DNA of 37,306 bases, from assembly GCA_964433675.1 (NCBI GenBank), contig CAYSSJ010000022.1:1-37306 (forward strand), written 5' to 3'. The DNA comes from CAYSSJ01 sp964433675. Its GTDB lineage: Bacteria > Cloacimonadota > Cloacimonadia > Cloacimonadales > TCS61. Under the pieces are notes generated by a model. The model did no database searches and was not told the origin of the DNA. It saw only the letters and a list, made by a program, of their open reading frames with translations. This document shows positions 1 to 9,033 of this stretch, piece after piece (position 1 is the stretch's first letter; the number at the start of each line of letters is the position of its first letter). A program made the translations under genes and the position numbers.

Positions 1-1993
1 AGTTAGTCATCATCTGATCAATAGTAAGGACTATCGGAGTGACAGTATTCCCGGTGGAAGTAGGAGCGCCTGGATCGGCTAAGGGGATAAACTGCAACAT
101 ATTGTCATATTCGGATAATATGCCGGTAAAACCTGATATACCATCTCCTCGCTCATAAGATGTTGTGATCACCCCATCATTATCATCTATCAAAATAGCA
201 GCGGTATCATCCTGAATAAATTTCTGATTACGAAAATCAAGCTGGAAAGTGAGGATAACTTCGGAAGTAAGTGTATAGGGCAGATCGAGGGTACTATTAC
301 GTAAGTCAGCAATATCAGAGATTTCGGTAGGAAAGTTGTATTGAGCAGTTGCAACCGGGCTGGGATCCAATCCTTCCAAATATGCTCTTGCTTTTATCGT
401 GGTGGTTTCGTTTACTAAAATAGGTAAGCTATATACAGGAGAGGTTTGATCCGGTTCAGTCCCATCGGTTGTGTAATGGATGGTTGCATCTTCGGTAGCA
501 CAACTGATAGTGACCGAAATATCGTCTATGTAATTACCCGCCGGTGGATCGAAAGTAGGAGTAGCAACTGAGCCGGTAAGAATTTCCATATCATCCCAAT
601 CACGCGAGGTGATGTAATCTCCGTCAAAACGGGAATTGAGTATGCCTGTAAGATGAAGAGGTTCTTGTGGGATCGGATCATCGATATAATCGACGTCATA
701 GAAAGTGGTACGAAAATCGCCATTACCACTATCATCTGAAATGCCATAAACTTGTCCGTTAGCAAAAGTGCCGGTATCAGTAAAGTTTGCATTTTCTATA
801 GTAACCAGCTGAGCCTGATAATCCATAAAATTCGTGTTCATAACGTCGATAGTAAGAACGGTTGGTTCTACCACATTACCGGTGGACGTTGGTGCTCCGG
901 GATCGAGAGTGGGAGTGAATTGTAACATATTGCCATATTCACCCAGAGTACCGGTGAGATTGGTTATCCCATCTCCACGCTCATAAGTGGTAGTTATAAT
1001 GCCCGGATCATCATCTATAAGTATCGCGGCGGTGTTGTCCTGAACAAACTTATTGTTTCTGAAATCTTGCTGAAAAGTGAGGACAACTTCGCCGGTAACG
1101 GTATAAAGTTCGCCCTGAGGGCTATTTCGTAGAGTAGCAAGATCTTCTACGAAAGTAGGCATCTGATATTCGGCTGTAGCGATCGAGCTGGGGATATAAT
1201 CTTCTTTGTAAGCACGAGCTTTGACAGTGGTGGTTTCATCTATATAGATCGGATCGGTATAAATAGGAGAAGTCTGATCGGGATCGGATCCGTCCAAAGT
1301 GTAATGGATTGTGGCATTTTCGGTGGTAGTGGAGATCTCGACATTCAGCGGTTCGGTATATGTCCCTGCTGGTGGTGAGAAAGTAGGAATCACCACTTGG
1401 TTCACTTCGGATATATCTACCAAAACATCACCGATACCGATTTGTTTACTAGCGCCCGAGGGTTGTCCTCGGTCAGAAGACCACTCTATCGTCACGGTTT
1501 CTCCCACACCGATATTCAAGCCACCGATGACTGCACTTCTGGTCTGGTCTTCACCGACACTGGTGGAATAGAACAAATCCGGGATCTCAACCCCGTCAAC
1601 ATGGACAGTCCATTCCGGCGATCTTCCTTCACCGAGCCGTTCCACTCTACCCAGATAGCTTACAAAAAGGTCGGTTATCACCTCACCGGTATTGTTGGTT
1701 ATCGTCAGGGAAGCGGTAAAAGTTCCGGATGTGCCACTATGCTGATATCCCATTACGAAATCATTACCGCGAAATCCGGTAGTTGTACCAGTTCCCCAGT
1801 CACCATGATAAATAAGTCGATCATCATGAGAACCGGTGGAAGAAAAAATCCATTCATCATTATCACCGAAAGTGGTAACTTCGGTGCCGGTGTCAAAAAC
1901 AAAATCTTCAAAATCTTGCTGATAGATAGGCGTCTGTGCCCATAAGATATGTATTCCTAACAATAAAGTGATTATCAAAATTATACGTCTCAT
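1..1993 (-). CDS. Secreted modular surface protein, chitobiase-C-terminal-like and OB-like modules (C-terminus outside window)
   Basis: Reading the minus strand by hand from an ATG at 1993 gives an open frame of about 664 codons that reaches the left edge without a stop, so the C-terminus is missing. The start follows an AGGAGG-type ribosome binding site. Residues 1-20 look like a signal peptide ending in WAQ. Residues about 20-195 form a beta-rich N-terminal domain. Residues about 200-278 and 476-555 are Ig-like modules of the chitobiase/beta-hexosaminidase C-terminal type (motifs YTLDGSDPDQTSPIY and TTVKARAY). Each is followed by an OB-fold-like or DUF5689-like segment (about 280-473 and 556 onward) sharing the motif FRNxKFxQDxTAAILIDD. 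The protein therefore has at least two [Ig + OB] units. By analogy with the other secreted proteins here it probably ends in a sorting domain beyond the edge. Its function is unknown; an adhesive or binding role is inference. Confidence 0.85.
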   Translation of the reverse strand, partial: MRRIILIITLLLGIHILWAQTPIYQQDFEDFVFDTGTEVTTFGDNDEWIFSSTGSHDDRLIYHGDWGTGTTTGFRGNDFVMGYQHSGTSGTFTASLTITNNTGEVITDLFVSYLGRVERLGEGRSPEWTVHVDGVEIPDLFYSTSVGEDQTRSAVIGGLNIGVGETVTIEWSSDRGQPSGASKQIGIGDVLVDISEVNQVVIPTFSPPAGTYTEPLNVEISTTTENATIHYTLDGSDPDQTSPIYTDPIYIDETTTVKARAYKEDYIPSSIATAEYQMPTFVEDLATLRNSPQGELYTVTGEVVLTFQQDFRNNKFVQDNTAAILIDDDPGIITTTYERGDGITNLTGTLGEYGNMLQFTPTLDPGAPTSTGNVVEPTVLTIDVMNTNFMDYQAQLVTIENANFTDTGTFANGQVYGISDDSGNGDFRTTFYDVDYIDDPIPQEPLHLTGILNSRFDGDYITSRDWDDMEILTGSVATPTFDPPAGNYIDDISVTISCATEDATIHYTTDGTEPDQTSPVYSLPILVNETTTIKARAYLEGLDPSPVATAQYNFPTEISDIADLRNSTLDLPYTLTSEVILTFQLDFRNQKFIQDDTAAILIDDNDGVITTSYERGDGISGFTGILSEYDNMLQFIPLADPGAPTSTGNTVTPIVLTIDQMMTN

Positions 1994-2019
1994 AATTTCC
2001 TCCTAAACGATCTTATATA

Positions 2020-2050
2020 TAAATAAGTTTTAAGATGATTTTGACGTCAA
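2020..2050 (-). promoter_or_regulatory. Possible promoter of the 1993 gene
   Basis: On the minus strand TTGACG (2045-2050) lies 19 nt before TATTTA (2020-2025); an alternative -10, TTATTT, gives 18 nt. The -35 lies inside the perfect palindrome TTGACGTCAA (2041-2050), which could also be an operator. The spacing is somewhat long. Confidence 0.4.
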
Positions 2051-2157
2051 GGATAAATATCTGTTTTTTTGAAAAACACGATAACAACTCATCTCAAAAC
2101 GCCGAAAAATAACGATCCGGTCAAGACAGAGTGCGCTTTATTCTAAACACAGAAACC

Positions 2158-4788
2158 CTACCAACTCATCCCGATTTGAAAGAATAAGTCGGTCTTCAGT
2201 TCTTCCTCCCGGTTATATGAGACTCTCATCCCCCATTCAGATTGTGATAGAAACAGCAATCCACCGTCGAGCACCAATTCCAAACCTCCGGCAAGCTGTC
2301 TGGACCCTTCTGTCGGGATAGCACTAGTTACAAATAGATTGGCATTGAGATCTTCGAAGAAAATATTCGGGTTCCAAAGTCCTTTGTGGATTCTGAGAAG
2401 TCGGGTAGATAGATCGGCAGAGACTACGGCTCCCTTTTTAGCTGTTAACTCTTCATCATATCCTCTGATTGTAGGAAAGACAATCGATGGATTATCAACA
2501 TCATAAATTCCCGTAGCGCTTAATTTGAGATGACTTTTGGATAGATAAGCAAGAGAGTAGAAATCGAGATAAGCTCCCATTCTATTGATGCTTGAACCAT
2601 AATCTCTGTTTTCCAGTGGGATTCGAAAACTGAACTCATTAACCAGCCCGGGGAAACGGAGACCGAGCGCTATCTGGGGGGTATAGGAAAGCCGGTCGAA
2701 ATCTTCGAAAAGTGCTGTCTGCAAAGCCAGAGAGAGATGAGAGACACCAGGTTGGAGCCGTCTGAAAAGTGGAGAACTAACAGTGAAATACAACTCACTA
2801 TCATCCTCCTGATTAGTGAAGTTTAATCGAGTTTGCACAGGAGAAAAGAGTTTGCTGTTGATAAACATGTCAGTATAGAGGTTTTGATTTTCTATGTGAT
2901 ATAATAATGGTATTCCATATTCGAAATGACCGATCGTATCACTGCCTTGCAGGTACATGCCGACAATAGTCTCATCTGTACCGGCGTACAGCATCGGCAT
3001 TCTGACACCGGGCAATAGCGTCTTCAAATTATCCACATAGGAGCCGGGTTCGATTACCGTGGTCGGCAATACATTGGGCATAGGTGCTTCGAATGGATCG
3101 GTAGGGACTTCATATATTGTGCTTTGTAGTTCGGTTTGGTATACATCATATCCACCGGAATTCAAAGCAGCCAGATAAAGGATGTCGTTCCTGTCATCAT
3201 AAGATGCCCGGCGGATAAATCCTTCCCCATCGATCCGATAAACTTCGTTGTCCTCAAGATCGTAATAGTAAAGATAATGCCCGTCTTCGTAATTTGCGGT
3301 GAAAAAGATTTTGTCACCGGCAATATCTACTATCTGTTCTACATGAGGGGTAAAAACCAGTGGCATAAACTGCCCGCGCAGAGGTTCGAATTCATATAAA
3401 CTGAAATTTTCCCAATCTGTTCGTGCAGAGACGAATAGGTTATCATCATAAAATTTGAATCTATCGATAATATGAGCGGTAAGATATCTCATATCGGATT
3501 CATCGAGTGCTATGTTGTATTCGTAGAGGAAACTACCGAATTTATCTTTCCTATCTTGCGAGTAAAGGATAGTGTTTTCGTCCAGAACTACGAAACTGCG
3601 CATCTCTGCTTGGAATATTTGTCGATCTTCTCCTGTAAGCAGGTCTTTGCGGCGAACAGATGTTTGATAACCGTAGGAATTGTTGTAAGTATTAGCATAG
3701 CCGGACTTGATCTCGTCCACTCCATACCAAAGCTTATCATCCATGATAGTAAAATCTGTTATCGGAGAAGTCGTGGTAATGACGGGGGTTACCTCTCCAT
3801 CACGCAGGCGAACAATTTCATAGAAGGTAAACATAGTTTGCGAGCCGGTCTTTCTGTGAAATTTGCGAGCATAGTAGAGATCTTGATTGTACACTTGCAT
3901 ATTGTCTATATAGTCACCCAAATAGGTCTGACGATCGCCGCTAACCAGATATGGTTTTTCGGTTTGCTTCAGATACTGCTGCCAATCTTTCCAAAGGGAT
4001 GGAAATGATTTGCCATAAACGGCACGAGCATGGCGATCTATTCCCAAAAAAGGGAAAATAGGCGAGAAGTAAGATGAACCGGAGCTTCCGTAGCGACTAA
4101 AAAACTCGGCAAATTTATCTTCGCCGTAAGTCTCGGCAAGATAGGCAAAGAATGTTCCGCCATAAAGATAGATGCCACTACCAAAGGGATAAGTTCGGGG
4201 ACTATAAGTTGCCGAAAGCAAGCTGGGGAAATTCTCCTCGCTAAGCCGAACGCGGTTGTAAGTGTCGAAATAACCGTCGTTCAACCTGCCGGTGTAAGTG
4301 CGATCTGAGGATTCTCCATAGACAGTGATACCCTCATAGATCCATCCCGGCGAGAAAATATTCGGCATCATGATTCTGCCCATTACCGTAGAGAGAGCTT
4401 TCGGTACTCCGCCGATATTATTAAAATGATGCATGTGGATAAGTTCGTGTTTGGCTACGTAACTGAGCCAATTTTCCGAAGTTGCTTGCCCGGAAAACGG
4501 ATAAGTGAAAAGGCGGATATGATGATAGACCGGATTTGCCAAACCGTTGGACATAGATCCAAGATCTTCCAACACAAAAGGTAAATGCTTGATATTAGCT
4601 CCGGTGAGTTCTACTACTTCCGGCTTGTAATACTCCAGCGCATTTACAGATTCCAACGCTTGGTTTTCATATCCGGATTTGAAAAAGACCGTATAATTTT
4701 CAGTTTTCAGAGCGTTCCAACCCAAAAAAGCAGCCTGTATATTTAAAACTGCACCTAGCAAAAAAGCTATCGTCATTATCTTTCGCAT
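2158..4788 (-). CDS. Exported HEXXH metallopeptidase-like protein with beta-propeller and C-terminal barrel
   Basis: An 876-residue protein with an N-terminal signal peptide (residues 1 to about 20). A zinc-peptidase motif HELIH lies at residues 114-118, and WIYEG at 149-153 offers Glu152 as a probable third ligand, a gluzincin-like arrangement. Residues about 280-580 are repetitive, with strands like those of WD40/TolB-type propellers. Residues about 600-876 are rich in alternating, aromatic strands and end in FFQIGMSW, a terminal aromatic residue typical of outer-membrane barrels. The chain is therefore probably an outer-membrane protein carrying a periplasmic or surface peptidase. The start follows an AAGGAGG site and a good promoter. 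Substrate and activity are unknown. The motifs are seen directly; barrel and localisation are inference. The next upstream gene (7286) is another exported peptidase. Confidence 0.8.
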   Translation of the reverse strand: MRKIMTIAFLLGAVLNIQAAFLGWNALKTENYTVFFKSGYENQALESVNALEYYKPEVVELTGANIKHLPFVLEDLGSMSNGLANPVYHHIRLFTYPFSGQATSENWLSYVAKHELIHMHHFNNIGGVPKALSTVMGRIMMPNIFSPGWIYEGITVYGESSDRTYTGRLNDGYFDTYNRVRLSEENFPSLLSATYSPRTYPFGSGIYLYGGTFFAYLAETYGEDKFAEFFSRYGSSGSSYFSPIFPFLGIDRHARAVYGKSFPSLWKDWQQYLKQTEKPYLVSGDRQTYLGDYIDNMQVYNQDLYYARKFHRKTGSQTMFTFYEIVRLRDGEVTPVITTTSPITDFTIMDDKLWYGVDEIKSGYANTYNNSYGYQTSVRRKDLLTGEDRQIFQAEMRSFVVLDENTILYSQDRKDKFGSFLYEYNIALDESDMRYLTAHIIDRFKFYDDNLFVSARTDWENFSLYEFEPLRGQFMPLVFTPHVEQIVDIAGDKIFFTANYEDGHYLYYYDLEDNEVYRIDGEGFIRRASYDDRNDILYLAALNSGGYDVYQTELQSTIYEVPTDPFEAPMPNVLPTTVIEPGSYVDNLKTLLPGVRMPMLYAGTDETIVGMYLQGSDTIGHFEYGIPLLYHIENQNLYTDMFINSKLFSPVQTRLNFTNQEDDSELYFTVSSPLFRRLQPGVSHLSLALQTALFEDFDRLSYTPQIALGLRFPGLVNEFSFRIPLENRDYGSSINRMGAYLDFYSLAYLSKSHLKLSATGIYDVDNPSIVFPTIRGYDEELTAKKGAVVSADLSTRLLRIHKGLWNPNIFFEDLNANLFVTSAIPTEGSRQLAGGLELVLDGGLLFLSQSEWGMRVSYNREEELKTDLFFQIGMSW

Positions 4789-4815
4789 CTACTTTACCTC
4801 CTTGATCCGATAAAC

Positions 4816-4844
4816 TACAAACAAGAGATATTACATAATGTCAA
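4816..4844 (-). promoter_or_regulatory. Sigma70-type promoter of the HEXXH-protein gene
   Basis: Minus strand: TTGACA (4839-4844), 17-nt spacer, TTTGTA (4816-4821), 28 nt upstream of the start codon. The perfect -35 and ideal spacing suggest this gene has its own promoter separate from the upstream S9 peptidase gene. Confidence 0.6.
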
Positions 4845-4895
4845 CAAGTTTCTCTGCTACAATAGCTGAGGAAGCATTTTGAAAGTGAGTAAAGC

Positions 4896-7286
4896 TTAAT
4901 TACGGTTTTTCACATATTCATCGAACCAGTTTATCATTTCGGCGAGGACATGTAGGCTAGATTTTCTGGCACGATAGTGATGACCTTCATGAGGTAGCAT
5001 TACCAAACGAGCGGTAGCGCCGTTACCTTTGAGAGCGTGGAACATTCGCTCAGATTGCATCGGATGAGTACCGGAATTGGAGTCTTCCTCTCCATGGATC
5101 AACAATAATGGTTTATCTATCTGACCGGCAAACATAAATGGTGAAATATTCAGATAATGTTCCTTAGCTTCCCACAGAGTCCTTCTTTCACGCTGGAAGC
5201 CGAAAGGAGTAAGGGAACGATTATAAGCACCGCTATTTGCCATGCCGGCTATGCAGAGATCGCTGTGTGCCAAAATATTGGCTACCATAAAGGCTCCGTA
5301 ACTATGTCCTTGGATACCCACTCTCTCACGATCGATTATCCCACGTTCATCCAGATAATCTATCGCCGCTTTCACACTCTCTAGAGTTTGTTCGATAAAA
5401 GTTTCGTTTACCGTTTCCGGATCACCGACTATCGGGATGGATGCACTGGATAGAACCGCATAGCCATGCAATGCCATGTATCTGAGGGAAGAACGACCGA
5501 AACGAATGAACCGATTGGGAGACAATCCTACCTGACTGGCGGTAAATTCATCCGTATATTCACGCGGATAGGCGTTGATGAGCAAAGGTAACGGTTTATT
5601 TTGATCATAATTTTCCGGCAGGTAGAGCATTCCGGAGAGTGGCACACCATCGGAACGTTCGTAGGTAACCAGTTCTTTGTGCAGTGCAGCTATCTCCGGA
5701 TAAGGATTGGGATAATCGGAGATCTTGGTTCGTGCGCCGGTTTGCCTATCTACCAGGTAATAATTGGGCGGATAAGATTGGCTTTCGCGGCGAATTGCTA
5801 TAGCTTGCCGCTTGTCATCCACAAACCCATAGATAATCTCATAGTGCCCTTCCTCAGAGCGGTAGAGCTTCTCCAGTTCTTCACTTTCCAGATCATATTT
5901 TGCCAAAAAAGGATAATTACCTTCCGCAGTAGCGCCTGTGTTATTGATATAGAATACACAGTTGTCTTGTTTTAGAAATACTGAGAATCCACGCTCGGTA
6001 CTGGTAGTTACCAGATTACCCGGATCATTGTATCTGTCTCGCGTGTTGATATCGAGGATAAGGTTTTTTTCATTTGTATTTAGATCGTAGAGCCAACCTC
6101 GCTGCCAGAGGTTGTTACGATCGTATTCATAATAGATGAGCTCATCGGGTTGTTGCGACCAAACGATAGAGGAATAGCGGTGCTGCATGCGCAAAAGCTC
6201 CTCCTGCTTCTCAAAATCCGGTGCCGAGACTCTGACTATCCGATCTCGATGGTCAACTTCCGCTTTGGGATCTCCCTCATCGAGAGCTTCTACCCATACC
6301 AATTTAGCATCATGATGTGGCTGCCATTCAAAATTACGCGGGCCGGTATATGTGCCACCTATCGGGACCTGATCCATCAGCGGTCGGTCGGGTAAATGAG
6401 CGACTACATTGCCCTCTGTATCCCAGATCCGGAATTTTTTGGGAAAGCGAAAATAAGGAACTCGATAAGAGTAGGGGCGAACGATCTTTTCTATGAGAAT
6501 ATAAGAGCTATCCGGTGAAGGTTTGATACGTTGATAGATAGTAGGTTCACCCAAATTAGTAGTTTCCAAAGTATGAATGTCGAGCAGCGTTAGCTGTGAG
6601 GTGAAGTAGTATTCAAACAGCTTTTCGTCATGTGGGTTTTGCAGCAGATTCTGATAGGTGCGCAGGGTGCTGACGGTTCCCAGATTCTCTTCTATAATCG
6701 GTGATTGGGCAACAAGCGGCTTCTTCGGCGGTTCATCGCGATCGGAGGGGATGGCTTTGATCAAAAGTGTCCGACTGTCTGATAACCATTGATAACCATC
6801 ATCACCGATAGCATCATTGACGGTGAGTTCTTCGATATAAGTAACTTTGCCGCTGGATATATCGATCAACATAAGTTTGATGCCAGCTTCGGTTTCATGA
6901 GCAAGTGCAAGGGTTTTATAATCGGGAGATATGGAAGAATTGCGAATCTTGATTTCCTCGGGCAGAGCGACCTCTATAGACGTATTCGTATCCAGATGAT
7001 GTATGGTGACAGCAATGCGGGGAGTCAACATGATGGCACCGTTTAATCTTTCGGAGATACTTCTACCGGCAAGATTGACTTTCGGATCGGCTAATTGCTC
7101 CAGAGTTTGATGATATTGATAAGTATATTCCAATGCTAAGTTCTGATACCTGATAAAACTCATAAAGGGAGATACGGGCGCATCGAAAACCGATTTTATA
7201 TGTTCGGGAGGTTGCAGGTACCCTTCACTTCCGTATAAAGCGGATATGGACAAACATACCAGTATAAATGTTATTATTATTTTCAT
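4896..7286 (-). CDS. Exported S9-family serine peptidase (glutamyl-endopeptidase/prolyl-oligopeptidase-like)
   Basis: A 796-residue serine peptidase with a signal peptide (about residues 1-19). The N-terminal two thirds looks like a beta-propeller and contains GGTYTGPRNFEWQP and WVEALDEGDPKAEVDHRD, which resemble the S9D glutamyl-endopeptidase group. The C-terminal alpha/beta-hydrolase domain (about 540-796) holds the catalytic triad: Ser662 in GHSYGAF, Asp735 in HGEEDSNSG and His769 in HEGHHY. Length fits the family (about 700-850). The start is supported by a GAGG site just upstream. It probably degrades peptides in the periplasm or outside the cell, which suits a peptide-using anaerobe; the S9D assignment rests on motif memory, so substrate specificity is uncertain. 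Confidence 0.9.
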   Translation of the reverse strand: MKIIITFILVCLSISALYGSEGYLQPPEHIKSVFDAPVSPFMSFIRYQNLALEYTYQYHQTLEQLADPKVNLAGRSISERLNGAIMLTPRIAVTIHHLDTNTSIEVALPEEIKIRNSSISPDYKTLALAHETEAGIKLMLIDISSGKVTYIEELTVNDAIGDDGYQWLSDSRTLLIKAIPSDRDEPPKKPLVAQSPIIEENLGTVSTLRTYQNLLQNPHDEKLFEYYFTSQLTLLDIHTLETTNLGEPTIYQRIKPSPDSSYILIEKIVRPYSYRVPYFRFPKKFRIWDTEGNVVAHLPDRPLMDQVPIGGTYTGPRNFEWQPHHDAKLVWVEALDEGDPKAEVDHRDRIVRVSAPDFEKQEELLRMQHRYSSIVWSQQPDELIYYEYDRNNLWQRGWLYDLNTNEKNLILDINTRDRYNDPGNLVTTSTERGFSVFLKQDNCVFYINNTGATAEGNYPFLAKYDLESEELEKLYRSEEGHYEIIYGFVDDKRQAIAIRRESQSYPPNYYLVDRQTGARTKISDYPNPYPEIAALHKELVTYERSDGVPLSGMLYLPENYDQNKPLPLLINAYPREYTDEFTASQVGLSPNRFIRFGRSSLRYMALHGYAVLSSASIPIVGDPETVNETFIEQTLESVKAAIDYLDERGIIDRERVGIQGHSYGAFMVANILAHSDLCIAGMANSGAYNRSLTPFGFQRERRTLWEAKEHYLNISPFMFAGQIDKPLLLIHGEEDSNSGTHPMQSERMFHALKGNGATARLVMLPHEGHHYRARKSSLHVLAEMINWFDEYVKNRN

Positions 7287-7862
7287 TTTTACCTCAAATG
7301 TTTTTTAAAATTCATAATAGAATACCGAATGTTAGAATTGCCCCCTCTCGTCAATAAATTTTTGTTTACCAACAAATAGGCATATAGGACAGGAAAGCAT
7401 CAAATTCTCCCAGTGAAACAAGCGAGAAGAGAAGCTAAGCTAACAGCTAAAAGATAGAAGCTAAAAGGAATACGTGACCATCCTTCGCCTTGCAGGCTTC
7501 GGAGGACATAGTATGTGATACTGAAAGGGAAAGTGATATGTAAAGAGTAACAAGTGACAAGTGAGAAGGATCAAGGATTAAGGAATAAGGAGGAAGGGAC
7601 AAACATAGTGAAGCAGTTTTGAGTGATGAGTAATGAGTTTTTGAGAAGAGCATGAAGAGACTGAGAGAGGAATTTGCTCACTTCGTTCGCGGAATTGATG
7701 GGAATTTGGCTACGCCGGAATTAATAGAAACAAGAAATCGTCATACTGAGTAGAAACGTGATTCCATTCTTCTAATAAGTTCTTTCGAATCGAGTTTCGA
7801 ATCGAAGTATGAAAAGCAGGGAGAAGAGACTGAGAGAGGAATTTGCCGGTTTTAGCTTATCA

Positions 7863-7923
7863 ACGCCGTGAACGGCGTAAAGATGCTATCTTCATAAACA
7901 AATACCAGCCCTGAAGGACTGGT
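7863..7923. repeat. Two-hairpin intergenic repeat, copy 1
   Basis: Hairpin one is ACGCCG-TGAA-CGGCGT (7863-7878). About 30 nt later comes hairpin two, CCAGCCC-TGAA-GGACTGG (one mismatch), followed by TCTATTTTT. The same order, spacing and TGAA loops occur at 35433-35494, but with a different second stem, so this is a dispersed element rather than a chance palindrome. Confidence 0.65.
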
Positions 7924-7980
7924 CTATTTTTGAGGCGACTAATCAACCCATTGAAATATTTCTGACGAAATTTCACCGCA

Positions 7981-8034
7981 GTGGAACAGACAGGTTCCAC
8001 ATGGCATGCCACAGTGGAACATACTGGGTTCCAC
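7981..8034. repeat. Tandem pair of GTGGAAC/GTTCCAC hairpins
   Basis: Two direct copies of a hairpin with 7-bp perfect arms GTGGAAC and GTTCCAC: 7981-8000 (loop AGACAG) and 8014-8034 (loop ATACTGG). Each is followed by ATGGCA. The copies are 33 nt apart. The function is unknown; they resemble short extragenic palindromes. Confidence 0.65.
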
Positions 8035-8962
8035 ATGGCAAGCCGGGCAGGCAAATAAATTCCAAATTACAATTACCAAATGACCGAAACGATTCAACGA
8101 TTCAACGATTGAACGAATCAACACCTCAACGACTTAACGGTTCAACCAATCAACAAATTAACTAATCAACTTCATCCTGCTATTCTTTCACCAACTCACA
8201 CTTCGATACGCTCCGGCTTGCGCCGAAGCTACTCAGTGTGACAAGCTTATGACCGTTGATCTCTAAACTATCACTCTAAACTGCATATTGCATTATTCAT
8301 TATACATTGTTCATTTACTTACATTCTCACCTTCTCCAATCTGCTTACTGCCTTCTGCTTACTGTATTCCAATCTTCCTATCCTCCAAAATTCCTATCTT
8401 CTTTCTCCTATATACTCTCACAGTCTCTCCGTCTTTCTACTTTGCTGTTTGACATTTGTAAAAAAGAGATCTCTCGACTTCACCCCGACAAGTCGGGCTT
8501 CCGCTCGAGATGACCGTTTTTCCATTCTGATCTCTGACCTCTGCTTTCTGTTTTCCGATATATTTACCTAAACCCCTAAACCCTAAACTGCAATTTGCTT
8601 CTCTTCCAATAAAATTCCATGAGTACCACTGAATAAATTCCTCAACTCATTTCTTTCTGTTTTTTCGAAGACAAGATGATATCTTGTCCTACGTTCCATG
8701 CTCTTTGCCAAAAATTCCGTGAGCGCAGCGAACAAATTCCTATAAATTCCTTCTTTCTAAACTTTCAACCAATCAACCAATTATCCAATCAACTAATCAA
8801 CATCTTCTCACCTTCTCCATTCTGCCTACTACCTACTGTCTTCTGTCCCCTCAACCCTAAACTGCAATTTACTTCCCTCAAAACTCATCCTCGATCAAAG
8901 CGCTATTCTTGGCTTCAATAGTGACAAAAGATGCATGAGGTTCATAAAACTGAACAAAAAAC

Positions 8963-8991
8963 TTGACGATATAGCCGTAATTGGTTTTATA
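8963..8991 (+). promoter_or_regulatory. Sigma70-type promoter for the 9034 operon
   Basis: TTGACG (8963-8968), 17-nt spacer, TTTATA (8986-8991), 43 nt upstream of the start codon at 9034. It lies at the boundary between the repeat mosaic and the operon. Confidence 0.65.
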
Positions 8992-9033
8992 AACGAGTCT
9001 TCTTCGGAAAAAATATGATTTAGAGGAGAAACT

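Larger units (their letters stand above)
7287..9033. other. Long non-coding mosaic of short dispersed repeats
   Basis: About 1.7 kb without a convincing gene; the short open frames here have low-complexity products and no ribosome binding sites. The first ~90 bases upstream of 7286 hold that gene's leader, and the last ~70 hold the promoter of 9034. Between them are low-complexity strings (CAATCAAC/CAACGATT-type repeats around 8085-8170 and 8765-8800; TTCTGCCTACT/TTCTGCTTACTG strings around 8335-8365 and 8815-8845), a repeated phrase GACTGAGAGAGGAATTTGC at about 7657 and 7828, and several hairpins listed separately. Many phrases recur in the second mosaic at 35155-36182. Confidence 0.75.

Noticed and set aside
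1397..1945. Plus-strand open frame of 182 codons
   Set aside because: It lies opposite the coherent minus-strand modular protein, has no ribosome site, and its product has no domain or sensible composition.
3472..4008. Plus-strand open frame of 178 codons
   Set aside because: Antisense to the HEXXH protein gene; no start signal and no recognisable domain.
8085..8170. CAACGATT/CAATCAAC strings considered as CRISPR or iterons
   Set aside because: Repeat length and spacing are irregular and there is no replication gene nearby; better described as low-complexity intergenic sequence.
8307..8921. Two short plus-strand open frames in the first repeat mosaic
   Set aside because: Products are low-complexity translations of repeat strings without ribosome sites.
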